From contig JACCER010000021.1 of the NCBI GenBank assembly GCA_013416445.1, forward strand, positions 1 through 57,816: 57,816 nucleotides of DNA, in the 5' to 3' direction. The stretch's first letter is position 1. Every line of letters starts with the position of its first letter. Origin of the DNA: Alcaligenaceae bacterium (GTDB taxonomy: Bacteria; Pseudomonadota; Gammaproteobacteria; Burkholderiales; Burkholderiaceae_B). The translations under genes and the position numbers were made by a program. This document shows positions 33,654-42,072 of this stretch, one piece after another. The notes beneath the pieces are model-generated. The model was given only the letters and a program-made list of their open reading frames with translations, made no database searches and had not been told where the DNA came from.

Positions 33654-35090
33654 ATGGACAGCGTCGCACACCAAAGGGCTGAAGCTTTCAACGAGCTGAT
33701 GGCTATCCGGGCCTTCCCGAAGGCTGAGGTGGATAACGTCTTGGTTACAGGTGCGGATCCTTTTTATCGTATACCTTTTCGTATTGGTGGGCTTGTCTCG
33801 TCAGTGCTTGCGGCGACGGGTGTTGCCATCAACGATATTTGGGCGCTGCGCGGTCACGCTCGACAAAGCATTGCCGTTGGCCTACCCGAGGCGGCTGCTA
33901 CGCTCCGTTCTATGGACTATACCCGGGCCCGAGACAAGAATGGAGCCTATCGCCCGGTACCGCTGCCGCCGGATCGAGCCCATGTAATGAATCTTTGCCG
34001 ACCTTATCGCACTCGAAATGGTTCTTGGTTCGTCCCCCATTTTAGCCTTGGTCTTGGTGCGAAGGTCCTTGACGTGCTCGGCTGCGATGATACTACCGAT
34101 GCCATCAGTGCCGCTGTCGCGAACTGGGATGCAAACGAGCTGGAGGATGCAGTCGCCAGTGCTGGGGCTTGTGGCGGTACCGTTCGCACCAAACAGGAAT
34201 GGCTTGCCCATCCGCATGGCTCTTATCTTGCCGACCGGCCTGTAGTGGAACTGACCCGGGTTGGCCCTGCCAAGGCTGAGTCTTTTCATCTTGGTGAGCG
34301 CCCTCTGTCGGGAGTCCGGGTTCTTGATCTCACCCGTATTATCGCCGGCCCTGTCAGCAGTCGTGGCTTGGCCGAGCATGGTGCGGATGTCCTTATGGTC
34401 ACTGCTCAGCATCTTCTTCAGGCTCCGGAGCATGTGCGCGATACTAGCCAAGGCAAGCGCAGTTGCTTCCTTGACCTTAAGAGCGCGGAAGGTGCATCGC
34501 GCTTTGCAGAGCTTGTGCGAGAAGCTGATGTAATCGTAAGCAGCTACCGGCCAGGAGCCTTGGATTCCCTTGGCTTTGGTATGGAAGAACTTGCACGTTT
34601 GCGTCCCGGTATTATTCAAGTGTCAGTAAGTTGCTATGGCTCCGGTGGTCCCTTCGCTCAGCGTAGAGGTTGGGAGCAAATTGCTCAGGCAGTGACTGGT
34701 ATTTGCCAGACACAGAGCGCCGCTGTGGGTGCTGATCAACCGAAAATTGTTTCGCCTTTAATATGTGACTTCACAACGGGTTATCTTGCAACTTACGGCG
34801 CGTTGCTTGCTCTTGGTCGCCGTGCGCGCGAGGGCGGAAGCTGGCAGGTCGAGGTTTCGCTCTGCCGATCTTCAATGTTTCTTCAAAGCCAAGGCTTGAT
34901 AAGCGAGTTTGAAACCGCACCCGAGACGCTTGCGCAAGAGCAGCTTGCTTCCTTTTACGTGCAGGAGGATGGTGCTTATGGCGATATCATGGCGCTTGGC
35001 CCAGTGCTGCGCTTGTCAGAGACGCCGCCATATTGGGCGGGAAGTACTCCTCTGCTCGGAAGCGATGCGCCTGTTTGGCTTCCTCGTTAG
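33654..35090 (+). CDS. CaiB/BaiF family (class III) CoA-transferase
   Basis: A 478-residue class III CoA-transferase moving CoA between carboxylic acids. The catalytic core starts near residue 215 with LSGVRVLDLTRIIAGPVSS. It includes VIVSSYRPGALDSLGFGMEEL and the region of the catalytic aspartate (Asp372 in VSPLICDFTTGY, aligned by position with the FRC active-site Asp). The first 210 residues form an extra domain seen in a longer subgroup, making it about 80 residues longer than formyl-CoA transferase. Codon use looks less GC-rich than in the ABC operon. It stands between a Bug gene and a ThDP enzyme, implying acid activation without ATP followed by carboligase or decarboxylase chemistry (inference). 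Confidence 0.85.
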   Translation: MDSVAHQRAEAFNELMAIRAFPKAEVDNVLVTGADPFYRIPFRIGGLVSSVLAATGVAINDIWALRGHARQSIAVGLPEAAATLRSMDYTRARDKNGAYRPVPLPPDRAHVMNLCRPYRTRNGSWFVPHFSLGLGAKVLDVLGCDDTTDAISAAVANWDANELEDAVASAGACGGTVRTKQEWLAHPHGSYLADRPVVELTRVGPAKAESFHLGERPLSGVRVLDLTRIIAGPVSSRGLAEHGADVLMVTAQHLLQAPEHVRDTSQGKRSCFLDLKSAEGASRFAELVREADVIVSSYRPGALDSLGFGMEELARLRPGIIQVSVSCYGSGGPFAQRRGWEQIAQAVTGICQTQSAAVGADQPKIVSPLICDFTTGYLATYGALLALGRRAREGGSWQVEVSLCRSSMFLQSQGLISEFETAPETLAQEQLASFYVQEDGAYGDIMALGPVLRLSETPPYWAGSTPLLGSDAPVWLPR

Positions 35091-35146
35091 GCTGCTTATT
35101 GAGCCGACGCTATTATGTTGTAGTGAATTGTTGCTGAAGGAATGAT

Positions 35147-36799
35147 ATGAATATCGGAGACTTGGTTGCCAAATTCTTGAGGGCGGTAGATGTAGATACC
35201 GTCTTTGCCATTATTTCTGTGCATAACATCCCCATTATGGACGGCATTGCACGTGATGGCGGAATCAAGGTTGTTATGACCCGAGGCGAAATGGGGGGCA
35301 GTCATATGGCCGACGGCTACTCCCGAGTTTCGGGCAAGCTTGGTGTTCTGATCTCGAGCACGGGGCCTGGCGCGGCAAATGCGGTTTCGGGGCTATTAGA
35401 GGCCAGTTACGCCGGGAGTCCCATGCTGCATATTACTGGGCAAGTTCCTGCAAAGTACTTAGGCCGGGATACCGGTACTACACACGGTGTTAAAGACCAG
35501 CTAGGCATGCTGCAAAGTGTTTGCAAAGCAGCGTATCGAATTAATACACCACAAGAAGCTTGGGGCGTCCTGACAAAGGCTGCTGCCGAAGCAATGAGGG
35601 CGCCGACCGGCCCTGTGAGCATCGAGATCCCTATTGATGTTCAGAAGGCATTGTGCACGGAACCACCGGTAGGCATGATTGATCTTTCACTATGCCTGCC
35701 TAAGCCGCCAGCGGTTGCACCTCTTGCTGAGTTAGCCAAGTTGATAGTGAATGCTCGACGCCCAATGTTCTGGGTAGGTAGCGGAGCCAAAGCTTGTGGA
35801 CATCTTCTAATACAATTTCTCGAACTTGGCTTCGGTATGGTGAGCAGTTGGTCTGGCCGGGGTATCGTGACAGAATCGCACCCGATGAATCTTGGCGGGC
35901 TCAATGGGTCAGGCAGCAAAGATGTTGAAGACTTTTATCAAGAAGTCGACCTGATGATTATTCTAGGTTCTCGGCTACGAGGTCAGGAAACGGTAGATCA
36001 GTCTGTTAAGTTACCAACACGGCGAGTTCAGATTGACATCGATCCGGCAGCGGAAGGGCGTACGTACTCAACAGATCTATTCGTGCAAGGTGATTGCGAA
36101 GCAGTGCTGAAGGCATTGCTGGCTGAGGTAGGCCAACATATACAGGTCGATGATGACTTCCGGACTGCATTTCCTGAAATGAAGCAGCGGGCGCGCATGA
36201 ATTATAAAAGGACTCTAGGCCCTTATGCCGACTTTGCCGAGGAATTACGCGCAGTGGCTCCAAAGGATTCGCTCTGGATCCGAGATATTACTGTTGCCAA
36301 TTCCACTTGGGGTCATAGGCTTTATGAAGTCTATCAACCTCGACATGCGGCCCATCCCGTTGGTGCAGGTATTGGGCAAGGCTTGCCACTGGCTATCGGA
36401 GCAGCACATGCCGCTGCGGGTAGAAAGACCATCCTGTTGTCTGGCGATGCAGGGTTTATGCTGAATGTGTGTGAATTATGGACTGCCAAGCAAGAAAAGC
36501 TCGACCTCTTGATGGTGGTCATGAATGACGCCGGCTATGGGGTTATCAAGCATATGCAGGATGCCGCCTTCGGCGGACGTAGGGTCTATGGGGATTTAGA
36601 ACCGCCAAATTTTGAATTGCTGGCTGGATGTGTCGGTGCCGCCTACATGAAGGTCTGTGCCAAAGAGGAGTTTAGTCCCGCGCTGCGCAACTTAATGCCG
36701 TTGAGTGGACTTAGGCTAGTGGAAATTGATATGGGCACTATAGGCGAGGCTCCTCCTTATCACCCATTTTTACAGTCAGAAAAGAATGGGGCCGTGTGA
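35147..36799 (+). CDS. Thiamine-diphosphate-dependent enzyme, acetolactate synthase/oxalyl-CoA decarboxylase-like
   Basis: A 550-residue ThDP enzyme of the decarboxylase/carboligase superfamily. The Pyr domain (about 1-165) has the catalytic glutamate Glu48 in TRGEMGGSHMADGYSR. A central domain (about 185-320) follows. The PP domain has the cofactor-binding GDAGFMLN...MND motif from about residue 433. The usual G-x-P-G turn near residue 22 is replaced by AIISVHNIP, which places it in a less-studied branch rather than with acetolactate synthase proper. Beside a CoA-transferase, a role on a 2-oxo or 2-hydroxyacyl-CoA, comparable to oxalyl-CoA decarboxylase or 2-hydroxyacyl-CoA lyase, is plausible but unproven. 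A LysR gene follows. Confidence 0.82.
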   Translation: MNIGDLVAKFLRAVDVDTVFAIISVHNIPIMDGIARDGGIKVVMTRGEMGGSHMADGYSRVSGKLGVLISSTGPGAANAVSGLLEASYAGSPMLHITGQVPAKYLGRDTGTTHGVKDQLGMLQSVCKAAYRINTPQEAWGVLTKAAAEAMRAPTGPVSIEIPIDVQKALCTEPPVGMIDLSLCLPKPPAVAPLAELAKLIVNARRPMFWVGSGAKACGHLLIQFLELGFGMVSSWSGRGIVTESHPMNLGGLNGSGSKDVEDFYQEVDLMIILGSRLRGQETVDQSVKLPTRRVQIDIDPAAEGRTYSTDLFVQGDCEAVLKALLAEVGQHIQVDDDFRTAFPEMKQRARMNYKRTLGPYADFAEELRAVAPKDSLWIRDITVANSTWGHRLYEVYQPRHAAHPVGAGIGQGLPLAIGAAHAAAGRKTILLSGDAGFMLNVCELWTAKQEKLDLLMVVMNDAGYGVIKHMQDAAFGGRRVYGDLEPPNFELLAGCVGAAYMKVCAKEEFSPALRNLMPLSGLRLVEIDMGTIGEAPPYHPFLQSEKNGAV

Positions 36800-36835
36800 T
36801 TACCTTGATCCGCTGCTTACGCTACGCTAGTAAGC

Positions 36836-37732
36836 ATGAACCTCACGATTAAACAACTCAGAGTCTTTGTTGCCGTCTTTGAGGCCCGTAGCTTCACCGT
36901 GGCAGCGGCCAACCTGTGCATGACACAGTCTGCCATCAGCAAGGTTTGTCGTCAGCTTGAAGAGCGCGTTGATTGCCAGTTGTTCGATCGCTCTTCAAGG
37001 CTGTTGGTACCGTTGGACGGCGCGCATGCGTTGTACCGGCCAGCATTGGATATTCTTGCTTCGGTTACAGTGGCTGAACGGCGTTTGGGCAGTCTAAAGT
37101 CCATGGAGCAAGGCCGCTTGAATGTCACCGCATCAACATTGATCATGTATGCTTTAGTAACGCCTGCTGTTAGTAAGTTTCACGATGACTATCCAGGAGT
37201 TCAGCTTGAATTGTTCGAACTGCCTACTATCGATGGCGTTGAGCATATACTCAACGGTACAGTTGACTTGGGGTTGGTTTCCCTTATCGAGCCACATCCC
37301 AAGATAGAAAGCGAAGTTATTTACGAAAGCACGGTATGGGTGGCTTGTGCGCCCTCGCATCCTATTACATCTTCAGGCCCACTATCGCTGCATAGCCTGC
37401 TGGATTATCGTCATATTGGCTTGCGTAAAATCTACGGCTTTGAACAAGGTGTAGACAAAATCTTCCACGATCTGGGCAAGAAGCCTCAAGCTGTCAATAT
37501 CGACAGCGGGACCTTGCTATCCAGTCTCGCGCTGGCCCGCGATGGTTTGGGCATTGTGATTATCCCTAGCTATATAGTAGGCTTGGCACGGTCGCTTGGC
37601 CTGACTGCGTTGCGTGTAGAAAGCGATGTCATTGTGCATCGCTTGTCGTTGGCGCATCGTGTAGGCGCTTGGCTGTCTCCGGCTGCGCGCCACTTTATCG
37701 AGGTTCTGAAAAGGGTAATCCCCCCAAACTGA
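36836..37732 (+). CDS. LysR family transcriptional regulator
   Basis: A 298-residue LysR protein (NLTIKQLRVFVAVFEARSF, helix-turn-helix TQSAISKVCRQLEERVDCQLF, effector domain about 90-295). It lies 36 bases after the ThDP gene and on the same strand, so it may be part of the Bug/CoA-transferase/ThDP unit and control it from there, rather than diverging as most LysR genes do. Effector unknown. Confidence 0.87.
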   Translation: MNLTIKQLRVFVAVFEARSFTVAAANLCMTQSAISKVCRQLEERVDCQLFDRSSRLLVPLDGAHALYRPALDILASVTVAERRLGSLKSMEQGRLNVTASTLIMYALVTPAVSKFHDDYPGVQLELFELPTIDGVEHILNGTVDLGLVSLIEPHPKIESEVIYESTVWVACAPSHPITSSGPLSLHSLLDYRHIGLRKIYGFEQGVDKIFHDLGKKPQAVNIDSGTLLSSLALARDGLGIVIIPSYIVGLARSLGLTALRVESDVIVHRLSLAHRVGAWLSPAARHFIEVLKRVIPPN

Positions 37733-37786
37733 CGTCTATCGTTTTGCGGGGCTAAAATATTGATTTGCAAGCCCTACGGAGCCTGT

Positions 37787-37999
37787 GTGAATATTGAAGA
37801 CCGACTGGTAGAAATTGAAATCAAAGTCACCAGCCAAGACGACCTGACCCAAGAACTCAGCCATCTGGTTTATCAACAGCAAAAGCAAATTGATGAATTG
37901 CGTGCCCTGTGTACGGCTTTGATAAAAAAAATGGGGGATATTAGCAACGGTGGCGATGGGGCTGACGCTTATGCCCATGAAAAGCCGCCGCATTATTGA
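37787..37999 (+). CDS. slyX: SlyX family protein
   Basis: A 70-residue coiled-coil protein: IEDRLVEIEIKVTSQDDLTQ, then ELSHLVYQQQKQIDELRALCT, matching the SlyX family, small proteins of unknown role. The start is a GTG at 37787 with GGAG five bases upstream; the family begins just here. A TTG at 37760 would precede the Shine-Dalgarno sequence and is rejected. The C-terminal PPHY is also a family mark. Confidence 0.88.
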   Translation: MNIEDRLVEIEIKVTSQDDLTQELSHLVYQQQKQIDELRALCTALIKKMGDISNGGDGADAYAHEKPPHY

Positions 38000-38079
38000 T
38001 TTATGAGCCGGGCGCCGGTTGGTGAAGCGTGCTGATCTTATTGGCGGTGTAGCACCGGCTCAGTTTTCAGGAGCAGAAC

Positions 38080-38517
38080 ATGCAACAACGTCTGGATTTA
38101 GCCGAAATCAACCCTGCTGCTGTGCAGGCCATGCGTGGCCTTGAACAACAGATAGCACAATCGGGGCTCGAAAAACCCCTGACCGAACTGGTGCGCTTGC
38201 GCGCCTCGCAGATCAATGGTTGTGCTTTTTGTGCTCACATGCATGCCCATGATGCGCGCGCAGGCGGTGAAGTCGAACGACGGCTCGATACCCTGGTTGC
38301 CTGGCGCGAGAGCCCGTTTTTTACCGCCCGGGAACGCGCTGCGCTTGAATGGACCGAGTCGCTTACACTAATAGCTCAAACTCATGTGCCCGATGCCACC
38401 TGGGAGGCGGTCCGGCCACATTTCAGCGACCACGAACTCACCGACCTGACATTGCTTATTGTGGCAATCAATGGCTGGAATCGTTTCGCCATTTCGTTCC
38501 GGAAAATGCCTGTCTAG
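38080..38517 (+). CDS. Carboxymuconolactone decarboxylase/AhpD-like protein
   Basis: A 145-residue all-helical protein of the CMD/AhpD family. It has the redox motif of AhpD-type peroxidases, ASQINGCAFCAHMHAHDAR (Cys-x-x-Cys with a following His). Such proteins act as small peroxide-reducing thiol enzymes or as electron donors. CAGGAGCAG lies upstream of the ATG at 38080. An MFS gene follows 29 bases later on the same strand, so both may be co-expressed. Confidence 0.87.
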   Translation: MQQRLDLAEINPAAVQAMRGLEQQIAQSGLEKPLTELVRLRASQINGCAFCAHMHAHDARAGGEVERRLDTLVAWRESPFFTARERAALEWTESLTLIAQTHVPDATWEAVRPHFSDHELTDLTLLIVAINGWNRFAISFRKMPV

Positions 38518-38546
38518 TCCGAGCGCTTCAATAATTATTTGGTTTT

Positions 38547-39959
38547 ATGCATACAACACAGCTCGCTTCGTGGTCTGAACTTCTATGGGGCCGTAACGGC
38601 TTGCGGTCCCTGGCGTTGGCGGGTGGTGTCGCCCTGCATGCAGTCAATGTCTATATTGTTACTACTATCCTGCCTTCCGTCGTTCAAGACATAGGCGGGC
38701 TGGAATACTACGCCTGGAATACCACCCTGTTTGTGGTGACATCCATTCTTGGTTCCGCGCTCTCACCCAAAAGCATGGATGCCTTTGGGCCCAGGAATGC
38801 TTTTTTGCAGGCTATTTTTATTTTTGTCCTGGGCACGATGGTTTGTGCGATGGCGCCGTCCATGCCCTGGATGCTGGTTGGGCGCACGGCCCAGGGGATG
38901 GGGGGTGGGTTGCTGCTTGGCCTTAGCTACTCATCCGTGCGGCTGGTATTTGACGAGCGCTTATGGTCACGGGCAATGGTGTTGATATCCAGCATGTGGG
39001 GCGTGGCAACATTGGCTGGGCCGGCAATTGGGGGCATATTTGCTGAAACCGGCCATTGGCGGTTGGCTTTTTGGGTCGTGCTGCCCATAGGGGCGGTGCT
39101 GAGTGTGCTGGTTTACACGCAACTGGCCGCGGGCGCGGCGGGTGGCAACAAGCCGGTCAGGGCGCCGCTGGGCAAGATTTCGGTGTTGGCTTCGTCGGTG
39201 CTGGTGGTGTCGATAGCCAGCCTTTCGACGCTGTGGGTCTGGAATGTGGCAGGGATTGCCGTGGGCTTGCTGATGGCGATTATGGTCGCCAGGGCCGATA
39301 GCCGCTCCGAGGCACGGCTGTTTCCTACAGGATCATATTCGGTACGCACTGCGTTGGGCAGCCTGTATGCCTGTATTTGCCTGCTCAGCATAGGCGTCAC
39401 CACTGAAATTTATATTCCCTATTTTCTACAGCTGATACATGGCAAAACACCTTTAATCGCTGGCTACTGGACGGCGTTGATGTCGGCAGGCTGGACGATG
39501 GGGTCGTTTATCAGTTCCAGCCGCTCTACACCCACGGCAAACCGCCTGATCCAGTTTGGGCCTGTGGTGTCGGCCGTGTCGCTGGCAATACTGGGCCTGC
39601 TGATGCCCCTGGGCAGTTTGGGACAGGGCGGGGTCAGCGCCAACTGGATGGTGTTGCCACTGTTGGGCGTTGGCCTGGGTGTGGGCTTGTGCTGGCCCAA
39701 TTTGTTGACTCGGGTCTTCAAGTCGGCTCCGGTTGGCCAGGAAAACATAGCATCCGCTGCCATTACGACTTTGCAGTTATATGCCATGGCGATGGGAGCC
39801 AGTTTGGCGGGCATGATCACCAACGCAGCAGGCTTTATACAGCCTGGCGGTGTGCAAGGCGCACAGCAGGCGGCGCTGGCTTTGCTGTTGGTTTTTGCTT
39901 GCGCGCCAGGGCTGGCGGTATTGTTGTCGGGACCTGCGCGGCGTGCGCAAGGGGTGTGA
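38547..39959 (+). CDS. Major facilitator superfamily transporter (DHA2-like)
   Basis: A 470-residue polytopic transporter with about 12-14 membrane segments. The N-terminal half begins LALAGGVALHAVNVYIVTTILPSVVQDIGG, here cited in pieces, and has the MFS loop SPKSMDAFGPRNAF between helices 2 and 3 and the drug-exporter-like GRTAQGMGGGLLLGLSYSSV. This places it with DHA2-type proton-coupled exporters. No RBS of note precedes the ATG at 38547. Substrate unknown. Confidence 0.82.
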   Translation: MHTTQLASWSELLWGRNGLRSLALAGGVALHAVNVYIVTTILPSVVQDIGGLEYYAWNTTLFVVTSILGSALSPKSMDAFGPRNAFLQAIFIFVLGTMVCAMAPSMPWMLVGRTAQGMGGGLLLGLSYSSVRLVFDERLWSRAMVLISSMWGVATLAGPAIGGIFAETGHWRLAFWVVLPIGAVLSVLVYTQLAAGAAGGNKPVRAPLGKISVLASSVLVVSIASLSTLWVWNVAGIAVGLLMAIMVARADSRSEARLFPTGSYSVRTALGSLYACICLLSIGVTTEIYIPYFLQLIHGKTPLIAGYWTALMSAGWTMGSFISSSRSTPTANRLIQFGPVVSAVSLAILGLLMPLGSLGQGGVSANWMVLPLLGVGLGVGLCWPNLLTRVFKSAPVGQENIASAAITTLQLYAMAMGASLAGMITNAAGFIQPGGVQGAQQAALALLLVFACAPGLAVLLSGPARRAQGV

Positions 39960-40004
39960 CCGGAATCTGTCGCTACGATCACCACATAAAGTAGCGTAAC
40001 CTGA

Positions 40005-40021
40005 CCTGCGAGGCACGCAGG
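40005..40021. terminator. Hairpin between convergent MFS and aldo/keto reductase genes
   Basis: CCTGCG (40005-40010), loop AGGCA, CGCAGG (40016-40021), in the 73-base convergent gap. A second short dyad, CGCTAC..GTAGCG, lies just before it. No U-tract, so moderate support only. Confidence 0.4.
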
Positions 40022-40032
40022 CCGGATTGCGT

Positions 40033-40869
40033 TTAGGGCTTGCGGAATACCTCTGGATCGGGGCCGCCGCGGCCATCCGGCTTGTCGAGCGTTGCAATGG
40101 CTGCCATGTCGTTGGCATCGAGGGTGAAATCGAATACGTGCAGGTTTTCTTGCTGACGGCCGGGATTGACCGACTTGGGAATGACCATGTTGCCCAACTG
40201 TATGTGCCAGCGAATGATGACTTGAGCCACCGAGCGCTGATGCTTGTGCGCGATGGCCACCAGGGTTGGCTCCGACCACAAGGCGCCACGGCCTAGCGGG
40301 CTCCAGGCCTCGGTGATGATGCCTTGCTCGGCATGAAACTGACGCAGCTCGGCTTGCTGAAAGTGGGGGTGCAGTTCAATTTGATTGACCACAGGCAGGA
40401 CACCTGTTTCATCCAGCAGTTTTTGCAGGTGGTGGATATTGAAGTTGCAAACGCCTATCGACTTGGCGCGGCCTTCGTCGCGTAGCTGTATCATTTTTTC
40501 CCAGGCTTCCACAAATTTGTCGACTTGGGGTACTGGCCAGTGAATCAGGTATAAATCAACGTATTCGAGCCCGAGCTTTTCCAGGCTGGTGTCAAAAGCG
40601 GCGGCGGTGCTGTCGTGGCCATGCTGGTCATTCCAGAGTTTGGTAGCAATGAAGAGGTCTTCGCGCTTGATGCCAGACTGCACAATACCTTGGCCAACCC
40701 CGACTTCGTTGCCATAGATGGCAGCTGTGTCAATAGACCGGTAACCCAGTTCTATGCCCATCTTGACAACGGATGGGGTGATATCGTTTTTGACTTGCCA
40801 TACGCCCATGCCCAGTTGGGGGGCACTACGGCCATCGTGAAATGATATGGTGTTTTGTGTAGAAGACAT
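40033..40869 (-). CDS. Aldo/keto reductase (2,5-diketo-D-gluconate reductase type)
   Basis: A 278-residue NADPH-dependent aldo/keto reductase. The catalytic tetrad is visible: Asp in GYRSIDTAAIYGNE (with Tyr), Lys in IATKLWND, and His in YLIHWPVP. The NADP-binding IPKSVNPGRQQENL segment is present. GGAGAG precedes the ATG at 40869. The pattern matches the DkgA/YeaE/AKR5 group that reduces keto sugars and reactive aldehydes. It is divergent from panB, with a 13-bp dyad between. Confidence 0.9.
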   Translation of the reverse strand: MSSTQNTISFHDGRSAPQLGMGVWQVKNDITPSVVKMGIELGYRSIDTAAIYGNEVGVGQGIVQSGIKREDLFIATKLWNDQHGHDSTAAAFDTSLEKLGLEYVDLYLIHWPVPQVDKFVEAWEKMIQLRDEGRAKSIGVCNFNIHHLQKLLDETGVLPVVNQIELHPHFQQAELRQFHAEQGIITEAWSPLGRGALWSEPTLVAIAHKHQRSVAQVIIRWHIQLGNMVIPKSVNPGRQQENLHVFDFTLDANDMAAIATLDKPDGRGGPDPEVFRKP

Positions 40870-40950
40870 AATGGCTCTCCGTGGTGCGGGTAAATGTGGT
40901 GACTGCTCCTGGGAATGGGGTGCCGCAACCCGTTGGCAGGATAGTTCATT

Positions 40951-40963
40951 TACCCTATGGGTA
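40951..40963. promoter_or_regulatory. 13-bp dyad upstream of the aldo/keto reductase
   Basis: TACCC-TAT-GGGTA, a perfect 5-3-5 inverted repeat 82 bases before the reductase ATG and 164 before panB. No regulator gene is adjacent, so its binder is unknown. Confidence 0.35.
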
Positions 40964-41126
40964 GTGTCGCCAGCAGCCCAGTGCGAAAATGACGATATGG
41001 CTAGTGGCACACAGCGGACGGCAATTTGTTTTTTTACTTGATCCGGCTGATTATACGGTCGTTGCCCTGCGGGAGGGCTGCATTTGGTATCTTCCCGATT
41101 CAAATTTCAGAGTTCAGGAGAAAAAA

Positions 41127-41951
41127 ATGAGTGTACATGCTCAAGTCAAACGTATTAGCGTACCGCAGCTGATGGGGTACAAGGGGCAGCAGAAAATAGT
41201 GGCGCTTACGGCTTATTCAGCCCCATTTGCAAGACTGATGGATGATGCCTTGGATCTGATACTGATAGGCGACTCTACCGCCATGGTTGGTTATGGCCTG
41301 CCCGACACCCTTTCAATTACGGTAGACCAGTTGTCAGCGCACGCGGCGGCTGTGGTGCGATCAACCAGCCATGCCTGCATTGTTGTCGATATGCCTTTTG
41401 GCAGCTATCAGCAATCCCCGCAACAGGCGTTTGCCAATGCGGCAAAAATGCTGGCAGCCAGCGGGGCCGATTGTGTCAAGATGGAAGGGGGCATTGTGCT
41501 GGCCGACACCACTCGTTTTCTGGTCGAGCGGGGCATACCGGTGTTGGCGCATGTAGGGCTTATGCCGCAATATGTAAATACCATGGGCGGCTTCAAGGCA
41601 CAAGGCATGAACGATGAGGCTGCCGAACGCATCTTGCAAGACGCCATTGCGCACGAACAGGCAGGCGCCTTCGGTGTAGTACTGGAAGGCGTGGCTGAAG
41701 CCCTGGGGCGGCGTATTACAGAAACGCTGAAAATACCCACTATCGGAATAGGCGCATCACCTGCTTGCGATGGTCAGATTCTGGTTACTGAAGATATCCT
41801 GGGCCTGAGCGGCTCTCGCATTCCCAAGTTTGCGCGCCAGTATTCGGATGTGGCTACCGTGGTTCGCACAGCCATCGAGCAGTACGCCAGTGATGTGCGC
41901 GAAGGTAGTTTCCCGGCACTGGAAAACTGCTTTGGCGTAAAGAAACCCTGA
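41127..41951 (+). CDS. panB: 3-methyl-2-oxobutanoate hydroxymethyltransferase
   Basis: A 274-residue PanB, the first enzyme of pantothenate synthesis, adding a hydroxymethyl group from methylene-tetrahydrofolate to 2-oxoisovalerate. Visible marks: VALTAYSAPFARLMDDALDL, LIGDSTAMVGYG (metal-binding Asp), DMPFGSYQ, VKMEGG and HVGLMPQ, and IGIGASPACDGQILV near the C-terminus. CAGGAG six bases before the ATG at 41127 sets the start. No panC follows here, and the sequence varies at some usual positions, so it may be a second copy. Confidence 0.9.
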   Translation: MSVHAQVKRISVPQLMGYKGQQKIVALTAYSAPFARLMDDALDLILIGDSTAMVGYGLPDTLSITVDQLSAHAAAVVRSTSHACIVVDMPFGSYQQSPQQAFANAAKMLAASGADCVKMEGGIVLADTTRFLVERGIPVLAHVGLMPQYVNTMGGFKAQGMNDEAAERILQDAIAHEQAGAFGVVLEGVAEALGRRITETLKIPTIGIGASPACDGQILVTEDILGLSGSRIPKFARQYSDVATVVRTAIEQYASDVREGSFPALENCFGVKKP

Positions 41952-42006
41952 TAACAATCATGCTGTCCACATAGTTACAATGTGAGAATGAAATAAATAT
42001 GGTTAC

Positions 42007-42043
42007 TAAATGTATAATGCACATATTGTGCGTTTTGCATTTA
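42007..42043. promoter_or_regulatory. 37-bp nested dyad at the LysR promoter
   Basis: TAAATG (42007-42012), six bases, GCACA-TAT-TGTGC (42019-42031), six bases, CATTTA (42038-42043). All arms share the centre at 42025. TATAAT at 42013-42018 inside the left half could be a -10. The dyad lies 30 bases before the LysR start, fitting an autoregulatory LysR box, possibly also serving the genes downstream. Confidence 0.55.
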
Positions 42044-42072
42044 ACCCTTTAATGGCACAGTGTCCAACTATT

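Noticed and set aside
33882-34619. 245-codon minus-strand frame opposite the CoA-transferase
   Set aside because: Lies within the conserved CoA-transferase gene and has no recognisable domain or ribosome site.
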